Source: Lachnospiraceae bacterium JC7
Lineage (GTDB): Bacteria > Bacillota > Clostridia > Lachnospirales > Lachnospiraceae
Reading direction: 5' to 3'
DNA: 37,722 bases
NCBI GenBank assembly: GCA_000513555.1
Contig: ALYD01000032.1
Span: 1-37,722, forward strand
The notes below the pieces were generated by a model. That model was not told the origin of the DNA. It did no database searches and saw nothing but the letters and a program-made list of their open reading frames with translations. Made by a program: the position numbers and the translations under genes. This document shows, in pieces, positions 32,615-37,722 of this stretch (position 1 is its first letter; each line of letters opens with the position of its first letter).

Positions 32615-34947
32615 CACTCCACTCCTTTTAATGCCTCAACCATGTTTATGGTCTTGGCTCGTGATGAGATTATCGCATTTACTGTAATTGAAAGAACAAA
32701 CGAAATCATTATAGATAATATATACGGCTTAAGGCTTATCCTATATATAAAATCTGTTGAGTAATCAATGTTGCTCATAGTAAATACAAGTATCTTCTTC
32801 CCCAGTATCAGTCCGATAATCGTCCCTATCCCGTCAATAATTATGCTTTGCTGATTCAGGATCCAACGTATGTTCCCCGTTGAAAACCCTAGAACCTTTA
32901 GTGTAGCCACCTCTCTGATCTTTTCAACATATGACAAAATTCCAAGGTTATACATTACAACTATTCCGAGCATAACCGCGATAGTCATTACATAATAAAC
33001 CTCCTGTTCCGTTGCGGCACTTTTCAGCTTCAATGCCCTTATGTACTCTTCCTTGGCAAAGACACTGATTATTTCTTCCCTTTCCGTAACATATCTTTTT
33101 GGAACCGACATATTTGTAAACAGAAGATTCGGCTTGAATTCCCCGTTTATACGTTCAAAAAAACTGCGCTTCATGGCTATTCCCTGCTCATCGGGCGCCT
33201 TAAATACCGAATATACTTTAGCATTATATTTCTCTTTAACTCCCGGGATCTTGAAGCTTACAATGTCTCCGATCCTGAGTTCCATCTCTTCCATGACCTT
33301 TGCACTGACAGCCACTCCATTATCGGGAAGTTTCATGAACTGCCCTTCGGAATCCTGAAAATTGTATAGATTTCCTTCATCCATCACAGTGACATAATAC
33401 AGACCTCTTTCATCCCCTTTATTTATGTCAGTCTGTATCTTCTGTACCATCTGGCCTTTGTACATCCTCGCATACTCATATACAGTGCTGTAATTTGTAT
33501 CCGGGGTAAATCCTATTTCGTAATTTGATGGTGTAAGTCTTGAATACTGCCAGTTCGGGACGCCCTTATTCAGCTCATCCATACCGAACGCGGTCAGCAT
33601 CAATGCTGTACAGAGGGTCACTCCGATTATACCTGCCAGAGTTCTGACCCTGTTCCTGTTAATGTCTCTGATGTTCCATCTGCTGGCAAAGCTCAGTCTT
33701 TTCCATATAAAGGTTTTTTCTATAAATCCCGCCCCGGCCACTGCAGGAGGCTCCGGTCTCAAGATCTCAGATGCCCTGAGAGAAAGGATGCCTTTGCAGG
33801 AAAAATAATTTGTCAGGGCTGACATCATAAGAACAACAGATATTACTATTATTACCCTTGGTGAAATTTCTAGCCTTCCAAAAGGATTACAGTAATACAA
33901 TTTCAGTATATCGAATATATATTGTCCAAGAGTGTACCACCCTGCTATTGCACCAAGTACACATCCCAGCAGACATACCAGAACAGAGTATGAAATATAG
34001 TGTATGAAAACCACTTCTCTGCTAAATCCCAAAGCCTTGAAGGTTCCGATTATAGTTCGCTGCTTCAGTACCAGTCTTGTCATGGTTGATACTATTCCCA
34101 AAAGAGCGATACTAATGAAAAGACATGGAAATACGATCTCAAGGGTCTCATCTGATTCAAGATCACTATGGATCGAGTCATGCCCTTCATCGTCTTTCTT
34201 TGAAACGCAGCTCACATTTGAGCCCGCAAATAAATTCTGTATTTCAAATTTGGCTGCCTCTATTTCGTTTTTATCAATATCTGTCAGATGAAACTGATTT
34301 GTTACGTTTTTCAGATCTATATATATGGTATCAAACTGCAGGCTTTCTCCCGGATAGTCACCGGAATCCAGAAAAGCATATCCGTATTCTCCGAAATTCG
34401 GTTCGGTATAGGTATTATCGATCTTAAAGTAAATATGGTCCGGATTTTCGATTATCCCCATGACTACTTCATCAAAGGCAACGCCATCGCATGTAAGAGA
34501 AACATTATCCCCAACCCCTATCCCCTGTTTTGCCGCAAAATATCTGTCTATCCAAATACCGTGAAGATCCTTATCGTATTGGATTCCCTTCAGAAGAAGC
34601 ATTTTTGATATATCATTTTCTTCTATAAAATTGAATTCAAGCTTTCTTTCTTCACCTCTGATCCTTATTTTGCCATTTGTCGAATATCGTAACTCGGCCT
34701 TCTTTACCGCAGGTAAATTCTGTACCAGCGAAAGATCCTCTCTTGAGAAACTAGCCGCCGAAACATTCATATCCATGAAGTTAGTCACAGTAAAATATTC
34801 ATCAACCGTATTGTTCATTCCGGTTACGACGCAATCAAAAGATTCCATTATGAACATGGCAAAAAAGCACATCAAAAAAATGGCAAGAAACTGTACCATG
34901 TTTTCTTTCAGATCTCTGATAAGCTTAATTCCCAAATTCTTACTCAT
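32614..34947 (-). CDS. FtsX-like ABC transporter permease
   Basis: A 777-aa membrane protein with an N-terminal helix (MVQFLAIFLMCFFAMFIMES), a large extracellular domain, a first three-helix FtsX unit (about 265-385), a second extracellular domain, and a last FtsX unit (about 650-770) ending AISSRAKTINMVEALKG. This is the double-FtsX layout of Gram-positive MacB-like exporters. The start is 6 bp after the ATPase stop, and the stop overlaps the fusion-protein start. It presumably uses ATP-driven mechanotransmission to export a peptide, lipid or drug-like compound. Nothing in the sequence ties the cargo to tricarboxylates. Confidence 0.88.
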   Translation of the reverse strand: MSKNLGIKLIRDLKENMVQFLAIFLMCFFAMFIMESFDCVVTGMNNTVDEYFTVTNFMDMNVSAASFSREDLSLVQNLPAVKKAELRYSTNGKIRIRGEERKLEFNFIEENDISKMLLLKGIQYDKDLHGIWIDRYFAAKQGIGVGDNVSLTCDGVAFDEVVMGIIENPDHIYFKIDNTYTEPNFGEYGYAFLDSGDYPGESLQFDTIYIDLKNVTNQFHLTDIDKNEIEAAKFEIQNLFAGSNVSCVSKKDDEGHDSIHSDLESDETLEIVFPCLFISIALLGIVSTMTRLVLKQRTIIGTFKALGFSREVVFIHYISYSVLVCLLGCVLGAIAGWYTLGQYIFDILKLYYCNPFGRLEISPRVIIVISVVLMMSALTNYFSCKGILSLRASEILRPEPPAVAGAGFIEKTFIWKRLSFASRWNIRDINRNRVRTLAGIIGVTLCTALMLTAFGMDELNKGVPNWQYSRLTPSNYEIGFTPDTNYSTVYEYARMYKGQMVQKIQTDINKGDERGLYYVTVMDEGNLYNFQDSEGQFMKLPDNGVAVSAKVMEEMELRIGDIVSFKIPGVKEKYNAKVYSVFKAPDEQGIAMKRSFFERINGEFKPNLLFTNMSVPKRYVTEREEIISVFAKEEYIRALKLKSAATEQEVYYVMTIAVMLGIVVMYNLGILSYVEKIREVATLKVLGFSTGNIRWILNQQSIIIDGIGTIIGLILGKKILVFTMSNIDYSTDFIYRISLKPYILSIMISFVLSITVNAIISSRAKTINMVEALKGVE

Positions 34948-34953
34948 AGCATC

Positions 34954-35670
34954 TTACCAATCTAATTCAAATGCATCCTTTGGATTATCGTTTATTATGA
35001 TCTCATCAATTGTGCCGTTCTTGACCTTGATTACTTTATCTGCGATTTCTGCAAATAAGGCATTATGTGTTACCATAACTACTGTTCTTCCGTCTATCCT
35101 GCTCTGATCCTGCAGTAGCTTAAGTACTTCGCGGCTCGTAAATGTGTCCAGTGCACCTGTCGGCTCATCACACAATAAGAGTCTGGGTCTTTTAGCTATG
35201 GCCCGGGCTATGGCTATTCTTTGCTGCTGGCCACCGGACATCTGTGACGGAAAATTATCCTTTTTGTCCGCCAGTCCCACCAGTTTAAGTGCTTCCATCG
35301 GATCCATGATATCTATTCCGAGATCACTCATTAAGTCAACATTCTCATATGCAGTAAGTGAAGGGACCAGATTATAGAACTGGAATATGATGCCAACATC
35401 CTTCGCTCTGAACTTTCCCAACCTTTCATCATTAAATGCTGTTATTTCTTCACCGCCAAAATAGATATTTCCTCCCGTTGCCGCATCCAATCCTCCTACC
35501 ACATTAAGCAAGGTACTCTTTCCGGATCCACTGGGGCCTAAAATAACAACAAGTTCGCCTTCCATGATCTCGACATTAACATCATGCAGCGCTTCATATA
35601 CTATCTGTCCATTCCTGTAGATTTTTCCCACATTATTCAGTTTGATCAATACTTTCCTATTTTCTTCCAT
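34954..35670 (-). CDS. ABC transporter ATPase (MacB/LolD type)
   Basis: 238 aa with all ATPase motifs: Walker [10 protein letters not shown] (45-53), Q-loop [13 protein letters not shown], signature MSGGQQQR (144-151), Walker [13 protein letters not shown] (165-176) and the switch His202 (VMVTHN). The Q-loop and Walker B wording is that of the LolD/MacB class, which pairs with FtsX-like permeases. The ribosome site is weak (AGGT next to the ATG), with no better start. First gene of the ABC-permease-fusion-lysR3 operon, downstream of the prpF2 terminator. Confidence 0.92.
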   Translation of the reverse strand: MEENRKVLIKLNNVGKIYRNGQIVYEALHDVNVEIMEGELVVILGPSGSGKSTLLNVVGGLDAATGGNIYFGGEEITAFNDERLGKFRAKDVGIIFQFYNLVPSLTAYENVDLMSDLGIDIMDPMEALKLVGLADKKDNFPSQMSGGQQQRIAIARAIAKRPRLLLCDEPTGALDTFTSREVLKLLQDQSRIDGRTVVMVTHNALFAEIADKVIKVKNGTIDEIIINDNPKDAFELDW

Positions 35671-35711
35671 ACCTATATTTCGACAGTTCTTTAATAATGA
35701 TTAAACTTTTG

Positions 35712-35763
35712 AAAAAAAAGATGTAGATGTCAGAGTTCGAAGCTCTGTTTCATCCACATCTTT
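35712..35763 (-). terminator. Terminator of prpF2
   Basis: Outer stem pairs AAAGATGTAGAT (35717-35728) with ATCCACATCTTT (35752-35763, one mismatch); an inner stem CAGAG/CTCTG closes it. It is followed on the minus strand by eight T. Confidence 0.8.
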
Positions 35764-35850
35764 CTTCTTGAATTTAAGTGCCTAACATAATCTCTGTTAG
35801 GGTTTATTTCACTGAATACGATAAGTCGGCACAGCTATTTCACGTACACA

Positions 35851-36999
35851 TTATTTTCTGATATACACATATCCGTCCATGATCCGTCTTGCAGTTCTCT
35901 GTACTGCTACTCCTGGGATCTTGTAATCTGCCGGATTTTTTCCTTCCTTAACAACAGTCGGCACCATGGTCATTACACCGCTCGGATGTCCGATACGTAC
36001 GGTCTTTTGATCATCCTTTACAGCCACAAGTTTATTCACGATAGTACCATCAAGGAATGAAGCTGTCGAAACAGAGCTTGCTGCCGTCAGTGGTATAGCC
36101 TTATGACATTTGAACACGGATATCACTCTTGCACAGACATCCATCTTTTCAGCCCCTACTTCCTTATCCTCTATGTCAATGTATCCCACCGGAGTAGTCA
36201 CAAATCCCACCTTCGGCACTCCCGGTTGGTTGTCTGTGGCATCCTTCAGGTCCTTCGCAAACCCCATCATTACACAAGCTGTTCCACGAATTTTCTCAAG
36301 TAGATCCATAACTTCCTTATTACTGTTTATCTGCTCGGGAAGCTCTGTGCCCTTCATTCCTATATCCTCGGCTCTGACCAGAACTATAGGGTTAGAGACA
36401 TCTATAATAGTGGATTCGATTTTGCCGAATCCCGGTATATCCAGAACATCAATTACATTTCCTGTCGGAAGGAGCTTTCCGGTCTTGGAACCTGCCGGAT
36501 TCAGAAAATCCACTTTAAGCTCTGCAGCAGTACCATCCACACCTGCGATCTCACAGTCTCCGTCATTCGCAAAGCTATGAGTCTCAGGATCGATAGGTAC
36601 GTCAACGTTGATGTATTTGTCTGTATTCTTATTCAGCATCCTGACCGTCGTAACAGGCTCTTTTATTTCTACCATGCCTTCCTCAACACAGAATGCAGGT
36701 ACAGCGGCAGTCATATTTCCGCAGTTTGACTTGTAATCCACCTGCTTTTTTCCTACTATCACCTGACCCACAAGATATTCAATGTCTACATCCGGTTCTT
36801 CTGACTTCCAAATTATAACGATCTTATTGTTTGAGGAAACCGTTCCGCCCATTCCGTCGATCTGCTTTGGATCCGGTGAACCCATCACCTGAAGGAATAT
36901 TTCATCCCACTCGCCTCTGTCTGCAGGAAGGTCTTCTTTCTTGAATAAGCAACCTTTTGATGTACCGCCACGCATAAATACCGTTCTGAACTTTCTCAT
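35851..36999 (-). CDS. prpF: PrpF-family isomerase (prpF2)
   Basis: A 382-aa paralogue of prpF1. Motifs: FMRGGTSKGCLF (8-19), MGSPDPKQIDGMGG (39-52), YKSNCGNMTAAV (89-100, presumed catalytic Cys93) and LLPTGNVIDVLDIPGFG. The family isomerises unsaturated tricarboxylates without cofactor; aconitate or methylaconitate are the plausible substrates. AGGAG is 7 bases before the ATG. It appears monocistronic, with its own terminator and a TTTACT/TATAAT promoter candidate. By position it may partner acn2 and icd as prpF1 partners acn1, but the ABC operon lies between. Confidence 0.87.
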   Translation of the reverse strand: MRKFRTVFMRGGTSKGCLFKKEDLPADRGEWDEIFLQVMGSPDPKQIDGMGGTVSSNNKIVIIWKSEEPDVDIEYLVGQVIVGKKQVDYKSNCGNMTAAVPAFCVEEGMVEIKEPVTTVRMLNKNTDKYINVDVPIDPETHSFANDGDCEIAGVDGTAAELKVDFLNPAGSKTGKLLPTGNVIDVLDIPGFGKIESTIIDVSNPIVLVRAEDIGMKGTELPEQINSNKEVMDLLEKIRGTACVMMGFAKDLKDATDNQPGVPKVGFVTTPVGYIDIEDKEVGAEKMDVCARVISVFKCHKAIPLTAASSVSTASFLDGTIVNKLVAVKDDQKTVRIGHPSGVMTMVPTVVKEGKNPADYKIPGVAVQRTARRIMDGYVYIRK

Positions 37000-37140
37000 T
37001 TTATTTCTCCTGTTCTATGTTCAACGTCAGCTCTTATATTGATTTCTGCTGACCAGATGGACAATGATCACGCTGTTTTTATTATAATTTGATAGAACTG
37101 ATACAGTAAAATATATCTTATTGTATGTTTGATATAATAA
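37000..37140 (-). promoter_or_regulatory. prpF2 upstream region
   Basis: Minus strand: TTTACT (37105-37110), 18-base spacer, TATAAT (37081-37086). AT-rich, with several GATA/TATC half-sites but no dyad as clean as those at acn1 or citDEF. Confidence 0.4.
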
Positions 37141-37190
37141 TTTTTTTATATGTGCAAAAATATGGCAGAATCACACCGGTACAATCGGGG

Positions 37191-37313
37191 TTTTATTTAT
37201 GTAGTTTATTTCTTCATTACGAAAATACGTCGGGATTACACCTTACACCGGCCCTCTTGGCTTTTATCTATGTAGTTCATTTCTTCATTACGAAAATACG
37301 TCGGGATTGCACC
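37191..37313. repeat. Two tandem copies of a 52-bp sequence, 71 bp apart
   Basis: Copies at 37191-37242 and 37262-37313 differ at 3 of 52 positions; both carry TTCATTACGAAAATACGTCG. The spacers also share ACACCGG, so the true unit is about 71 bp, with partial copies on each side. Read on the minus strand the copies fall in different frames, so this is not an obvious coding repeat. Confidence 0.75.
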
Positions 37314-37590
37314 GGCCCACTCGATTGAAAGTACATCCTGCTTGACGTGTTCGGCTCGGCTGTACTTCGTACATCCGATACCGTACACATCTTCGCAGCC
37401 TGTTCTTTCAACTCGCAAGCCTTGGTGCATATCCCGCCGTATTTTCTGCGCCGTGTACACTATTAGATTTACTTTTATTCAGATTATCTATCTGTAGATG
37501 TAGACTATTTCTAAACTCTATTTTCTACATCTCTATTATATCAGTTAAGCACGACATATTATGTTGTTATCTGTACTTTGATTTTTTTAT
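37314..37590. other. Non-coding stretch, partly GC-richer than its surroundings
   Basis: 37314-37460 is visibly richer in G and C than the DNA on either side and can be read as a short minus-strand frame (37236-37460) that runs into the repeat. The frame has no ribosome site or known family. It may be a remnant gene or part of a dispersed element. 37461-37590 is AT-rich with nothing recognised. Confidence 0.35.
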
Positions 37591-37622
37591 AAAAAAAAGC
37601 TCCGATGTCACCATCGGAACTT
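37591..37622 (-). terminator. Terminator of a gene beyond the right edge
   Basis: 11-base arms AAGCTCCGATG (37597-37607) and CATCGGAACTT (37612-37622), one wobble, followed on the minus strand by eight T. Confidence 0.75.
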
Positions 37623-37629
37623 CTAAAGC

Positions 37630-37722
37630 TTTTATCTATATCAACGATAGAATCCTTCGGATTCTTTTTAACCGCTCAAAGCCGCGCGGCTCTTTTGATC
37701 AGAGATCAAAAGCAGTATCATG
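37630..37722. other. Cluster of small palindromes at the window edge
   Basis: GAATCC-TTC-GGATTC, GCCGCGCGGC and CTTTTGATC-AGA-GATCAAAAG follow each other within about 75 bases. No coding frame was recognised. It may be a structured RNA 3' end or a dispersed repeat cut by the window edge. Confidence 0.4.

Noticed and set aside
37191..37313. CRISPR array
   Set aside because: Only two full copies, 52 bp long, with a spacer of 19 bp that itself carries repeat sequence; no cas genes.
37236..37460. Small minus-strand gene of 74 codons
   Set aside because: No ribosome site, ends inside the repeat unit and matches no family I know; treated as a possible remnant only.

Overview
The window reads as a low-GC Gram-positive anaerobe of the Lachnospiraceae type (Butyrivibrio/Pseudobutyrivibrio-like is a guess). 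The reasons are strong AGGAGG-type ribosome sites, short AT-rich intergenic DNA with Gram-positive terminators, lipoprotein-type binding proteins and a TTG-started tctB. Almost every gene is on the minus strand; only two LysR regulators are on plus. The content is nearly one theme: uptake, isomerisation, hydration and cleavage of tricarboxylates (citrate, aconitate and relatives).

Layout: 1-5155 holds the citrate lyase maturation genes citC-citX-citG, coupled by short overlaps to a zinc-ribbon membrane protein and a TPM-domain protein. 5291-8130 is citDEF, the citrate lyase subunits. 8681-13916 is an aconitase-family hydratase (acn1), a MatC-like permease (matC1) and a PrpF-family isomerase (prpF1), with a divergent LysR gene at 14219-15133. 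This LysR/PrpF/permease/aconitase set has the same composition as the poorly understood E. coli ybhD-ybhH-ybhI-ybhJ group. 15254-17536 is a second MatC-like permease with a DUF6282 metal-hydrolase-like protein and another divergent LysR. 18928-26082 holds an OmpR-type regulator, a small secreted protein, the tripartite carrier TctCBA and a sensor kinase with a receiver-like tail lacking its Asp. 26251-36999 holds an NAD-type isocitrate dehydrogenase, a second hydratase (acn2), a third LysR, an ABC efflux set and a second PrpF. The last 700 bases are non-coding and contain a 71-nt-period repeat and structured DNA.

Working model (inference): tricarboxylates enter through MatC1, MatC2 or TctCBA. 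PrpF proteins convert trans-aconitate or a related isomer into the cis form. The hydratases convert cis-aconitate to citrate or isocitrate. Citrate is split by CitDEF to acetate and oxaloacetate, and isocitrate is oxidised by the dehydrogenase to 2-oxoglutarate. The strongest direct evidence for linkage is that the citDEF and acn1 promoters share one design: an ATAGG-N5-CCTAT dyad ending 2 bases before a -35 element, a 17-base spacer and a TACTAT -10. Two caveats stand out. The CitC protein lacks the nucleotidyltransferase half needed for its known activity, and the true substrates of the PrpF/hydratase pairs cannot be read from sequence.
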